64,000 bases of DNA. Source: Corylus avellana (Eukaryota > Streptophyta > Magnoliopsida > Fagales > Betulaceae). The stretch spans positions 14,124,919-14,188,918 of the forward strand of contig NC_081545.1 of NCBI RefSeq assembly GCF_901000735.1. Reading direction: 5' to 3'. The stretch's first letter is position 1, and the number at the start of each line of letters is the position of its first letter. Both the position numbers and the translations under genes were made by a program. Shown here piece after piece: positions 31,661-43,578 of this stretch. The notes beneath the pieces were generated by a model. It was not told the origin of the DNA. It did not search any database and saw only the letters and a program-made list of their open reading frames with translations.

Positions 31661-32424
31661 TGTCTGAAATAATTTTTAGATGGTGCACAAATTTTCATTG
31701 ATGTCTGAATATTAACAATAAGTAAAATACAAGAGATGAAAAATAGAGTACTATGGAAAGATCTCACAATGCTATAGAATCACGCAAAAGTATTGTCCTT
31801 AAAGGTTGATTCGTGCCTCCCGGAGTGAATAACTCGGTGCGATCGAATTCTTTGACATGCAACCTCCCAGAATTAGATTATAGCATCTACCTTTGTTAAG
31901 CACGCACTTCCAATAACGAAGAGTAACAGAACAAGCCTTTGATCTTCTTGATGAAAAACAAAATAAAAAAAATACAAGAAATAAATCGAAGACAATATAG
32001 GTGGAAAAATCCACTAATTCTACGTGGCTATAAATATATGTCCAAGTAAACAAATAATTAAAAATATATAAGAAGATATTTTCTTATAGAAGTCAGTTGC
32101 TAACTCTTTCAAAGCTTACAATTAAGTTAACGTTTTTCTTTTCTTTCTAAAACTTATGATCATGAAATAAAGAGAAAAAAACAGTCATGAGAATAATATC
32201 ATGCTAAAGTCTATAATCAATTGAGCATGCGTTAAAGACTAGTCTTTAACCTATGAAATAACCAACGGTAAAATTATAACTTAATGACCAAATGGTCATA
32301 AATAGTAAAGATGATGAAATCTCATAAAAATATTTAAATGCCAACCAGTTAAATATTTGGAATAATTGAAAAAATATGTTAAAACTAATAGCAAAATAAT
32401 AGATTGTTTGTAACATACATAACA
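31661..32424 (-). repeat. 3' LTR of copia-2 (tandem copy 3, complete)
   Basis: 764 bp, from tgtctgaaataatttttaga to aacatacataaca, TG...CA on both strands. It differs from copies 1 and 2 by a shorter TA repeat, a 20-bp gap near 31701 and scattered changes, so it is the older member. It keeps the right end that the other two lack. Confidence 0.87.
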
Positions 32425-32436
32425 ATCCACCACATG
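32425..32436 (-). other. Polypurine tract of copia-2
   Basis: The minus strand reads catgtggtggat directly before the LTR start TGTTATG. The placement fits a copia polypurine tract, though it is not purely purine. Confidence 0.55.
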
Positions 32437-32696
32437 TTACAAACAATAGAATAAGAGGAGATTGAAAGTATGCATTGATGTGGTACTCGAAAGTTTTAAC
32501 TGCACCTAGAATAAATAAGTAAGAACTTAATGAATCCTGGTAGAGTTAAACTCTTTTAGCCAAATCCACAAGTTAATCAAACTTACTACCCACATAACTT
32601 TCTCCAAAAAAAATAAAAAATAAAAAAAAAATCAAATCAAATCAAATAAAAAAAAAAAATTTGGGTTGTTCTATAGCGGGTTGGCGCCTTAATACA

Positions 32697-34597
32697 TAGG
32701 GCTGTGCAGATCGGCCGCCTACCGCCCACCAGCCGCATACCGTCCATCACCGCACTGACACCAACTCGCCACCGACTACTGGCGGCCGGTAAATGGCAAG
32801 AAATCTCCCTACCGACATCAGGTCGGTAGGCGAGATACTACGGTTCGGTTCGGTTTGAAATACTACGGTTCAATTCAGTTTTCGAACTGAACCGAACCAC
32901 ATCTGTTGTAATTTTTTAAAGTATAAATATATAATACAAAATGACACCGTTTTGTGTCAAACAAACGATTCTAGATCTCTTAAAAAAAATAATAAAAATA
33001 AATAAAAAAAACCCTAACTTAACTGAAAACACAAAAAATAAAACCCTAACTTAACTAGAAAATGCTAAAACCCACTTTCTTTCGTCATTGCCATTGCCGT
33101 TCAAAAAATGCAGTAAGGTCTCTTGCAGTTGCCGACATTCTCTCTGGTTCCAAAACTCACTTTCTCTCGTCTCTCTATCCAAGTGAGTTTAAAATAGTCA
33201 CACTTATTTGTGTATATGTTTTTTGTCTTTATTTTTTTTTTTTTCTGCACACTTTTTCTTAAAGTGTATGTCTTATCTTACTTCTTTATCTTTTTTTTTT
33301 TTTTTTTCTTTTTCTAAGGACAAGTCAAAGCATGTGTGTATGTCAGGACTCAGACTTCTACTTTTACTTCTGAGGATGCGTGTGTTTTGTGCATTAGTAG
33401 GTGATAAAGTAAATAATATGGAGGGGGAGAGTAATTGTGAGTTCGCTTTAAAAAAAGATAACCCATTGCATGCCTCTTTTCTATCAAGCGCATGGCTCAA
33501 TGCTTCAGCCTTCAGACATAAGCTTTATGTCAAATTTGCTACAATAATTGGCCAAGTTTAAATTTGATGTTAATTGTCAAATTAAATTTATTTATTCTTA
33601 TAAAAAAAATCAATGTTAAATGTTGATGAATTTATTTATTCTTATAAAAGAATCAATGTTAAAAATTTACTAATTTTTAGTTCTTAATCAATTAGAGATG
33701 GATTCACCTCAAATGACACATTTATCAGGTAGTGCTCCTTGTCATCCATCTTTGCCAGTGGACACTCCAATGACTCCCATAGAAATTGAAGATGTAGAAA
33801 TATCTAGTGCTAGTTCTATGCCAATTGATAGTTGTGGTGGTGATGGATGACCACCACTCCCTAGGAAAAAAAGAAATGTGATGAACAAATCTACAGCATG
33901 GGACCATTTCACTAGGGATAAAAGTACTCTCGATAATGATCCTGTAGCACATTGCAATTACTGTGGAGCTTCCTATAAATGTCATCCAAAAAACAATGGC
34001 ACATCGTCCATGTTGTATCATTTGAGCTCATGCCAAAAGTACAAGAGTCTAAAGGCTAAGCAAGATAGGTCTCAATCTAAGTTTACTTTTGGGGCCAAGC
34101 AAGATGGTACTGGTAACAACCTCATGATTGCCAATTATTTTGAGAAGGTTATTAGGGAAAGACTTTGCGAGATGATCATTGTTGATGAAATGCCATTTAT
34201 GACAGTGGAGGGAAAGGGATTTCAAAAGTTTGTCAAGGGTCTTGAGCCTCGATTTAATCTTCATTCTCGCTATACAATGATGAAGGATTGTCTCAAGCTA
34301 TATATAAAGGATAAAAACACACTGAAGAATACATTTTTGATAACTGGTCAAAGAGTTTGTTTGACAACCGACACGTGGACTTCAATTCAAAATATGAGTT
34401 ATATGTGTGTCACTGGATATTTCATTGATCCTAATTGGACATATCATAAAAGAATATTAGCATTTCGTCGAGTGTCGGATCATAAAGGGCAAACAATTGC
34501 GAAAGAATTAGAAGAGTGTTTGCTAGAATGGGAGATTCATAGGATGCTGACAATATCAGTTGACAATGCAAGTGCTAATGAAACTGCAATTGATTGG

Positions 34598-34629
<32 letters not shown>

Positions 34630-36960
34630 AAACTACATCCAATAAGGAAGTTGTTTGTCGTCACGAGTTTATTCATGTGAGATGTTCTGCACATATTCTT
34701 AATATAATTGTGCATGAGGGTTTGAAGAATGTTAACGATTCAATCATAAAGATCCGAAATATGGTGAAGTATGTGAAGTCTTCCCCCTAAAGATTGGCTC
34801 TCTTTAAGTCTTGTGTGGAAAGAAAAAGCGTTGAGTGTAATGCTTCATTGAAACTTGATGTTTTCACTAGATGGAACTCTACTTATATCATGTTGGAGGT
34901 GGCAGAAAAGTACCAAAGGGCCTTTGAACTTATGCTAGATGAAGATGGGCATTTTATGAACTATTTGTATGATGATGGTGTAGGAAAAAAGGGGTTGGGA
35001 ACTCTAACTGATGATGATTGGCACAATACCGTCAATTTATTAAGTTCTTACAAGTATTTTATGATGTCACAGTGAAAATATCTGGTTCTATGTATTCAAC
35101 TTCCAACTTATTTTTCGACATATTATGTTTTGTTATTCATGTTTGACAAAGTATTGTGAAGGTAATAATCCTTTGTTGAGTACAATGGCGAACAAAATGA
35201 AAGAAAAATATGATAAATATTAGGGAGATGTCGAGAAGATTAACCCATTGTTGTTTGTGGCTTCTTTGCTTGATCCACGTTACAAGATAATTGCTTTGGA
35301 ATATTGGTTCCGGCTTAGTTTTGGGGTTGAGAAAGCAAAACGGATGGACACTCAACTAAAATGGGTATTGGGTCGGTTATACGAACACTACTCTAATGGT
35401 TATAAAAATGTTGGAAGTGGGTCTATATTGTCAAATGATGAAGAGGTGAGAAGTGGTACAACATCAGTGGGTAGTTCTAAGTCTAAAACTACTTTCATAT
35501 AGAATTTTCATTCAATTCGGGTGTCTCGAAATTCGATGCAATGTAAGACAGAGATAGAACAATATTTTTTTGAGGATGTTGAGACGCTAAGTGAAAACTT
35601 TGATATTTTAATGTGGTGGAAGGTAAATTCAACAAAGTTTCCGATCCTCGCTGAGGTAGCCTAAGATGTATTGGCAATTCCAATTACCACAGTTGCTTCT
35701 GAGTCAGCATTTAGCACTGGAGGTCACGTGATAGATCATTTTCGGAGTTCTTTGGCTGCGAAAATAGTGGAGGCTCTTGTATGTACTCAAAATTGGTTGA
35801 CATCTTCTCCCATTAGTGCACATGAGCCATATTTGTCTAATGTTGAAGATGAAGAAAGCTATAAGCTTGAGTCAAGTAATATTAGCAAAATAAATTTCAT
35901 AATTTTGTAACTGTTCAACTTATTCGTTGTTTTGATTTTACTAATTCTGTCAATTTTTTATTGTGCTAGAATATATGTCCAATTCCATCACATTTGACGT
36001 GGAGTAAGGCTTCAAGGATGGACTATGATGAATGGTGTTTCTTTGGTCGAAGGAATCAAATGATGCTATTTACTATTTAGTTTTTTTTTTTTTATTTATT
36101 TATTTTTAATTCTAAGTTGGGTTGCGAATTAATAATTTGCACTTTATTTAATTGTATTAGTGAAGTATGATATTAACACTAAAGTATTTTGTGATTTGTG
36201 AAGTATGGATAATAAGGTTAAGTTTAATTGTTGTTGTATTATTTAAAATGTATTTGTGATTTTCTTTAAGTGATGTGTTTGTGACTTGAAGTTAATTTTT
36301 TTTTTTTTTTTAAGTGATTGCATGTGTTAAAAAAACCAGATAAGTCTTTTTTTAAGTGATTCTCATTTGTTTATTACGTGGAGTACAACATAAACCTTGA
36401 CACTTTTTTTCAAAGTTATATTTCATTTTTCTTCTTTCATATTTTATTCAAATATTTGTTTTATTATGAATACTTTTTGATTATGGATACCTGCTGGCAG
36501 CTGCACACTCTTTCTTGGGCACGCCGCATTTTGAATGGTTATCTTTCTTTCTTTCTTCTCTCTCTCTCTCATCTGCTTTTTCCAGACTCCCAGTTTTCAA
36601 GCAAGAACAGCTCTTCCTTCTAGTTTATCAGCTAGAATCTTGCTTGTCCTTGACTCCTTGTTTGCGATCTGAAGAAACACAAAATGGTCCTTGAGGAACC
36701 AGCTTTCTACTTTGCGAAAATTGCGATCTGCCAGCCCGTGAAGCAGCGACGCCAAACAGATCAACCATTCCTCTCCACCCCACGAAGTTCTCTCTCTAAT
36801 AGGTTACCGATCATTACCATTACCGAATATTCGGTGATGGTAACAGTTGAAATCAAATTTGTCAAGATGAAGTCAGTGAAATTACCGACTTCACCTACAA
36901 ATTCAGGACGGTAGGCGGAAATCCCCCTACTGTCACCGATTTCCCCAATACCCACCCCTA
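32697..36960 (+). mobile_element. hAT DNA transposon with a broken transposase
   Basis: The left terminus tagggctgtgca and the complement of the right terminus taggggtgggta agree at 9 of 12 positions. The 8-bp flanks TTAATACA (32689-32696) and CTTATACA (36961-36968) agree at 6 of 8, as expected for an old hAT TSD. Subterminal regions hold ccgcctaccg / cggtaggcgg repeats and a near-perfect palindrome around accgaatattcggt (36815-36843). It encodes a hAT transposase in the correct place. It lies in the 3' internal region of copia-2. Confidence 0.87.
33698..35910 (+). pseudogene. hAT transposase (BED finger, RNase H-like core, hAT dimerisation domain)
   Basis: From ATG 33698: an N-terminal tail, a TGA at 33848, then STAWDHFTRD and HCNYCGASYKCHPKNNGTSS with LYHLSSC, a BED-type zinc finger. 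Next are FLITGQRVCLTTDTWTSIQN (first catalytic Asp region), MCVTGYFIDPNW, and LTISVDNASANETAI (second Asp). A T12A23 run (34598-34632) and a frame change follow. Then VRCSAHILNIIVHEGLK, DVFTRWNSTYIMLEVA, PLLFVASLLDPRYKI, and finally FPILAEVA, stop, [20 protein letters not shown] with [17 protein letters not shown], the hAT C-terminal dimerisation domain. About 700 residues is normal for the family. At least five stops or shifts make it inactive. Confidence 0.9.
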
Positions 36961-36985
36961 CTTATACAGGCCATGTGCCTCTGGG

Positions 36986-37371
36986 TTTCATGAGTGCTCT
37001 AGAGACTTGCCAAAGTCTCATAGGAAGCTATACCACCTCCACACTCAAATAGGTGGCGTCTATCAAAAATGTGTACAGAGAACATCTCATCCCAACAAGT
37101 AGGGACTATGGACCCATTAAGAGTTTTAAACTCATCCTTACTCATTCTACATCTTTTGTTATTACACCATAAAATGGCTTTCATGAGCGCTCTAGAGACC
37201 TACCCAAGTCTCATAGGAGATACACCTCCACACTCATATAGGTGGTATCCATCAGGAGTGTGTGCAGGGAACACCCCATCCCAACAGGTAAGGACTATGG
37301 ACCTATTCAGAGCTTTAAGCTCACCCTTAATCACTCTGCATCTTCTACTGTCTTACACCATAGGATAGACT
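36986..37371 (-). repeat. 193-bp tandem duplication in the copia-2 3' untranslated region
   Basis: Two units start tttcatgagtgctctagaga (36986) and tttcatgagcgctctagaga (37179) and share cccatcccaacaggta-type and ttacaccata blocks. The units differ at roughly 15% of positions, so the duplication is old. Confidence 0.88.
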
Positions 37372-39480
37372 CATCAATAATCTTGTCAGCAAGATAGTTA
37401 ATAAATATAAATTGACAGCATCATACTGTGATCAAACGTGACTTCGTTTCCCATTAAACCTCATTCATGGGATCTCCAATCACAGAGGTTGGGTATCAAT
37501 CACAGTGTCATACTTGGGGTATTAGTCTTATCCCCCTCAATGCTTCTCTCACTATCCTTCTTGCTAGTAGCTTGGTCAAAGAATTTGCAGAATTTTTTTA
37601 TGACCTCACAAAGTCCATAGACATTACACCGGTCTCAATAAGCTGCCTCACAATATTGTGTACTTTCTCATTATAAATTATTTTCTCTTTGTTCGAGCTA
37701 TGGCATCCTGTCAATCACAATGAAAACATAGGTGAAACTAAATTAGCATATAAAAAAATTAATTTATCAATAGGCTTATCAACAATTTATCTTCAGTTCC
37801 TGCCTTCTCCAAGGCAACTAACTCTGACTCCATAGTAAACCTTACTATGCAAGTCTGCTTTGAGGACTTTTAAGAGACAGCTCCTCCAGCCAGAGTAAAC
37901 ACATTGCCACTAGTAGTCTTTGCTCATCTGAATCAAAAATCCAGTTAGCATCACAATATCCTTTTAATATAGTACGATCATCATAATATGACAAACTAAA
38001 ATTAATTGTACCTTTTCATTATCTCAATAATTTAAAGATAGCATCTTAATGTTCAATACCATGATTATGAGTATATATACTCAATCTGCTAATAACATAT
38101 GCAATAGCAGGGAATGTACAATTTGTCAAAATATCAAAATCCCAATGATTTGTGCATATTTTTTCTTGCAAAACACCATCAGCGTGATTCTTAACCAAAT
38201 ATATTTTTGAATCAAATGATGAAGACATAGGCAGATAATCAAAATGCTCAAATCTTTTAAACATCTTTTCAATATAATATGTATGAGATAAAATAATGCA
38301 ATCATTATCTCTAATATTAGCTTTAATGTCCAACATGACATTAGCTTTACTATGTATTTCATATCAAAATTAGATGCAAGAAATAATCTAGCTTTCTGCA
38401 CAACATCAATGTTAGTTCAAAATAAGCAAGTCATCAATATATCAAAAATAAATAATGACACATTAATTATTGTAAAATTTGATATGCATTTATTTGCACC
38501 ATTAATCAAATATGCATTAGACAACATCACCATGTCAAACTTTTCATGCCATTGTTTAGGAACTTGCTTTAATCTGTACAAAGATTTCACTAGTTTGCAT
38601 ACTTTATGTTCTTGACCGGGGATTACTAGTCCCTCAGGTTGCTCCATGTAAATCTCTTCGCTACTTAGAAAAGCAATATGCCATCCATTTGATGTACAAC
38701 ATATTTATAAATATAAGGAATGGCAAATAACATTCTAATAGATGTAATTTTAGTAACCGAAAAATAAGTATCAAATAATCAACATTTTTCCTTTCCTTAT
38801 AACTTTTAGCTACCAAGTCTACCATGTACTTATCTATTGTATCATTCAGTTTAAGCTTCTTCTTAAACATCTATATATAACCAATTTGTTTGGTCTTAGG
38901 AGATAACTCAACGAGTTCCCAATAATGGTTAGACATAATGTATTCCAATTCATTATTTATAACTTCTAACCAAAGAATGCATCAAATAGAAATTTAATTG
39001 CTTCACCATAACATATTGGATCATCATCAACAATATAAGCAATAAAATCCATACCGAGATTCCTTTTCATTCTAGCTCACTTGCTTCTTCTCAATTCTTA
39101 TACATCATCAACAATTTTATTAGAAGCAAAAGAAAATTCATGAAATAGTTTTTCCTTTGTTTTCAAAGGAAACACAGGGTCAAGGAAAATAGCATTTTTA
39201 GATTCAATAATATTAATACAATAATATTAATATAATCTAAAACATCACTTTTGATAATATAGAATCTATAGCATGAACTATTACATGCAAAAACCAATAA
39301 AATCACAATCATAGGTTTTAAAACCAAGTTTCCTCATGTTAGGTCCGAGTAACATAACATTTGCCAAATACCCCCACACTTCGAGGTATTCCAAACAATG
39401 CTTATAAATGTGACAAACAAAATAATGGCTTCCCTCTACACTTTGGTAGATAGCCTAAAAATTGACAATCATACCATTCA
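37372..39480 (-). pseudogene. Ty1/copia pol remnant: integrase tail, reverse transcriptase, RNase H
   Basis: Minus strand, in order: LEVWGYLANVMLLGPNMRKL (integrase C-terminal part, near 39400), NNELEYIMSNHYWELVELSP and MFKKKLKLNDTIDKYMVDLV (start of RT, 38960-38790), then MEQPEGLVIPGQEHKVCKLV and KSLYRLKQVPKQWHEKFD (38647-38530). RNase H follows: LKGYCDANWIFDSDE (near 37930), a MESELVALEKA-type stretch, and an IHCDWQDAIA-like box near 37690. The FVDD active-site region is lost. Many stops and shifts are present. These enzymes would copy and integrate the element's RNA. The copy is far more decayed than copia-1. Confidence 0.82.
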
Positions 39481-40970
39481 TAATTTATTCCAATATTCGA
39501 ATTTCTTTTCATTCCCTTGATGTATCCAAGATTTACATGTATAAATCTATCATGCTAAATATTAATGGGATAAACCAAATAAACATAAGAAAATAAAATT
39601 TCATTAATAGCTCACAATTGATTTAAGAAATGACTTCTATGAGCTCATCTTTCTCGAAGTATGATGTGTCATTTCTTCTTCTTTCTTTTCTCTCAATTGA
39701 TAGTTTTATGAAGCATTGATTTGTTAAAAACAAATACTAATCACTACTTTTGATTTTTCAACATGCATGGTTCTTATATATAGGAGTTGCATATCACAAG
39801 TTCTATCAAGATATTAAAACAAAATCTTTTTAACTAATGCTCCAATAAATATGCAAAGTATCAAGCTCAACCATATAATAATCAACTATTATTGGCTCAT
39901 TGTCATAAATATGACATTGGTATCAATCTAATAATATGATAAATTTATCAGATATCAAATGAGCCACGATATAAAGGAATATCAATAATCACATATATTT
40001 TATTCTGAACCATCAAGTAAGAGAAATTTTAAAGCTGAATGATATAACTAGATAAAGATTTATCAAATCATTTTAAAATATTCATGCTAAACTAGCATGT
40101 CATAGCTAACATAAATGCTATATACTATTTCTTCTTTGAAATAGATTAATCAATAAAAGCCACCGCTTATCATATACAAAATTCATGTAATTATAAAATT
40201 TTGTACCAACTTTAATTCAATCAAGGAGCCCCTTCATAACTTTATTTTTTTTTTCCATTTTAATAAATGAAATGGTATATTATGTCTTAAAAAAATATGA
40301 CCTATGAATCAGCGTTTAAAACTCACTGCGAAGCCAACAACTTTACTCCAAGATCTTTCAAGATAGATTGTCGCCACTACACACCAACTGAGTGTCATGA
40401 GAACCGATCGACTCAATATGCGCACCACATCTCTTTCTCCTACTATGTGCTTACCTTAGCAAAGTTGTATTCTCTGCACACAGTTAGCAATGCCTATGTG
40501 TTTTTCTCCATCATAACATGAGTAACCACTCACTTTATTATTATTAGTCAACGTAAATGTTCTCCAACAAGCTCAGCATATCACGATAAAAATTGCTAAG
40601 TTCTAAAAATCCATAAAAGGCTTAATAATTTTTATTGCAAGATTCATGACCCAATCAATAAAATATTATTTGACAAACAAATTAACTTAACACAATTTGA
40701 GGTCAAATAATTAAAATTTCTTCTAGTCAAAATATTTTCACTTCCAATGTCTACACATGACATTAAGCTCTTTTTTTTTTCTTCTGATAAATAAATCAAT
40801 TATCAATTTTTTTCATAATAAAAACTTTCCACTCAAGAATTGATTTCATTTTTCTCGTATGCGAATTGCATACCGCAAACTCTTATAGTATTTGACTTCT
40901 CATAAGTTTAAATACTATTGTTATGCTCTAATCAAAATATTTGTGCAACCATCATATCAACCTTTAAGAT
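39481..40970 (-). other. 5' internal region of copia-2, no recognisable gag
   Basis: About 1.5 kb separates the integrase tail from the 5' LTR, too short for gag, protease and most of integrase, so this part is deleted or very decayed. I recognise no coding motif on either strand. A degenerate primer-binding site (gctctaatcaaa, compare gctctgatacca) lies at 40925-40936. Confidence 0.45.
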
Positions 40971-41730
40971 TGATGGAAATAATTTTTAGATGGTGCACAA
41001 ATTCTCATTGATATAAAATACTTACAATCTGAATATTAACAATAAAATAAATAAAATACAAGAGATGAAAAGTAGAGTACTATGGAAAGATCTCACAATG
41101 CTATAGAATTACGCAAAAGCATTGTCCTTAAAGGTTGATTGATGCCTGCCGGAGTGAATAATTCGGTGCGATCAGATCCTTTGACACGCAACCTCCCAGG
41201 ATTAGACTATAGTGTCTACTTTCATTAAGCACGCACTTTCAATAACGAAGAGTAATAGAACAACCCTTTGATCTTCTTGATAAAAACCACGTAGAGAAAA
41301 TACAAGAAATAGAAGACAATATAGGTGCCGAAAAATCCACTAATTCGATGTGGCTATATTATATATATATCCAAGTAAACAAATCATGAAAAATATATAA
41401 GAAAGATATTTTCTTATAGAAGTCAGTTGCTGACTCTTTCAAAGCTCACAATTAAGTTAACGTTTTTTTTCTTTCGATCTAAAACTTATGATCATGTAAT
41501 AAATACAAAAAAAACAGTCATGACAATAATATCATGTTAAAGTCTATGATCAATTGGACATGCGTTAAAGACTTGTCTTTAACCTTTGAAATAACCAACG
41601 GTAAAATTATAAGTTAATGACCAAACGGTCATAAATAGTAAATCTCATAAAAATATTTTAATGCCAACCAGTAAAATATTTGGAATAACTAAAAAAATAT
41701 TGTTAAAACCAATAGCAAAATAATAGATTG
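40971..41730 (-). repeat. 5' LTR of copia-2, main part (remaining 19 bp at 49278-49296)
   Basis: It starts tgatggaaataatttttaga and is collinear with LTR copies 1-3 up to caaaataatagattg, where copia-1 is inserted. It is about 90% similar to copy 3, with a short TA repeat (41356-41370). Confidence 0.87.
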
Positions 41731-42230
41731 TGTTAGTAATTGGACCTTAATATACCCACAGTGGAGTTGGTCCATATAAAACCAAAAGTTGTATCTCTTG
41801 AAATTAGTAACTTCCATAGCCAAGAGTTATGTCTTTTGGTGGAGTTGGTCCATATAAAACCAAGAGTTGTATCTCTTGGAATTAGTAACTTCCATAGCCA
41901 AGAGTTATGTCTTTTGGTTGTTTATAAATAACCCATGGATGGAAGTTAAAACACAGATTTTTTTTCAAGCATTTTCAGAATAAAAAATACAGAATCTCTC
42001 TCAATTCTCTCTTCTATTATTCAATATCAAAGAGCATTTAGGTTGTGGGCATATGTGTTTTTGTTCTTGTAATAAAACACCACTGTTGAGTTCTTTCAAA
42101 TCTGTACGTGAGAGGCATCACTATACATTGTAGAACACTCATCAAATTAAAGATCCTTATTTGTCAGTTCTAGAAGAAAGGTACACACATAAAACTCTAT
42201 ATTTTTTTTATGTTTATGTTTTACTCAACA
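41731..42230 (+). repeat. 5' LTR of copia-1
   Basis: 500 bp, tgttagtaattggacc to ttatgttttactcaaca. Inside is a tandem duplication of about 76 bp (gtggagttggtccatataaa ... agagttatgtctttt) that is also in the 3' LTR. A 63-codon frame here is just this repeat. Confidence 0.92.
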
Positions 42231-42231
42231 T

Positions 42232-42243
42232 TGGTATCAGAGC
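42232..42243 (+). other. Primer-binding site, initiator tRNA-Met
   Basis: tggtatcagagc, one base after the LTR, is the exact complement of the plant initiator tRNA-Met 3' end, the usual copia primer. Confidence 0.95.
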
Positions 42244-42764
42244 TAGGTTGAGTGTTTCTCATTGTATGTATGCCTGTATAAATATTTTTCTTATACATGA
42301 GAAATTGCAATGAAACCAAGTTTCTGATTCATATATCATTTTCATTAATATATGGCCTTTAATGGAAAATTTCGAAAATGAAGGAATTAGACCACCAAAT
42401 TTATATATGTTGTAAAGAACATTCATATGAACATACGCACAAAATTTGGTGATGATTGGACATGTATGTTGAGAGATATACACATTCTTATTTGAAGAAC
42501 ATGAAACTTTGTTTTTATTTTTCTGATAGTTGATTATCATCAAATGCGTTAATTTTTTCAAATGGTTAGATTATACTTGTCATAAGGTTTAATTTGACAT
42601 ATGAAATGTGAAAAACAGACCTATAACGAGAGAGATTTGGAGGATTTAAGATTAAACGTGAATCTGGAAATAGGGCGATAGTTGGGTTTTAAGAGGTTGA
42701 AGAAGGCCTGGCTCAATGTTCTATAGATAAGCGTTTATATAATTAAATCGTTGCATCTTCTCCA

Positions 42765-42845
42765 GAACCGGCTCTGGCCTAACGGTCAAGCAGCACTCCT
42801 ACGATTACTATGGCCCTGTTTCCATTCCCCTTGCCTGCAGATTTT
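42765..42845 (+). mobile_element. tRNA-like SINE head, plus orientation
   Basis: A box-like tggcctaacgg (42775-42785) and B box-like gtttccattcc (42818-42828) are separated by 32 bp, as in RNA polymerase III promoters of tRNA-derived SINEs. It is not a tRNA gene: no cloverleaf or anticodon arm could be drawn. No tail or TSD was identified. Confidence 0.4.
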
Positions 42846-42911
42846 GGTAACATTTTTTTTTACTGAAAGCTTGCTGTCCACGCGTGCGCATTCAGTGAAG
42901 GAAAATAAAGG

Positions 42912-42985
42912 CATGAGGGTTTGAACCCATGCCATTTAGAAAGAGTGGTGAGCACTCTTAACCTTTGGGCTATAGAATCCTCTTT
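42912..42985 (-). mobile_element. tRNA-like SINE head, minus orientation
   Basis: Read on the minus strand: A box tagcccaaaggt (42972-42961) and B box ggttcaaaccc (42927-42917), with 33 bp between them. It faces the plus-strand head 130 bp away. B box agreement is good (10 of 11 to ggttcgaaccc). Confidence 0.45.
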
Positions 42986-43578
42986 GCTTCGAAATCCTCT
43001 TCCTTATTTATAATACAATAACACATATGCATAAAATGAATGAAAATTCATTTGTTGAAAAGATTGCATGTTAAATATTATTTTTTTTTTTTGTATATTA
43101 TGCTTAATATTGGCATGCATGTAAAATTGTTTGGGGTGGTAGTAATTTTTTATGGATTTATTTTATATAAGAATTGTATATCAAAATCCATAGTTATTTC
43201 TTTGGAGAAATGAAATGCATGCTTACTCTTTTAAAATTTGTTGAGATAATTTCTTTTTAGAGCATGTATAGCCCCTAAAATGATGACATTGAATTTATTC
43301 TTGGCATGATATTTATGTTTGTTGCCTAGAATTAATTTAAATAGTGGGAGTTAGGTTGAGTTGAATATATTTCTCCTCCCTTATGTGGTTTTGCGCAAAA
43401 ATCAAATTAAATATGATAATAGGTACTTGTGGCGCGAGAGATGATTAAGAGCTTAGTGAATTTTCGATCTTGCGACTTGTGCATAAATTATTTTATTTAA
43501 TTTGGATTAACGCGGCAAAATTTGTAAACGTGTGTACATAATAATAATAATATTCCTCTCGTTTTAAATGTAGTGAAA

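Larger units (their letters stand above)
42244..43578 (+). other. Leader of copia-1, no gene, two tRNA-like segments
   Basis: 1.3 kb of non-coding sequence before gag. Apart from the two SINE-like heads listed separately I see no coding frame or repeat. A T-run lies at 43080-43091. Confidence 0.55.

Noticed and set aside
30039..32053. Three near-identical minus-strand frames of 84-90 codons, looking like a small gene family
   Set aside because: They fall inside the triplicated copia LTRs, include a TA repeat coding for Tyr-Ile runs, and show no domain.
33062..33561. Plus-strand frames before the hAT transposase as a host gene
   Set aside because: T-rich, without motifs, and inside the hAT terminal boundaries. 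At most an untranslated leader or intron of the transposase gene.
40297..40521. 74-codon plus-strand frame in the copia-2 5' region
   Set aside because: No motif, on the strand opposite to the element, and not conserved in the other copia copy.
42775..42972. tRNA genes at the two A/B box pairs
   Set aside because: No cloverleaf, acceptor stem or anticodon arm could be drawn. Only promoter-like boxes are present.
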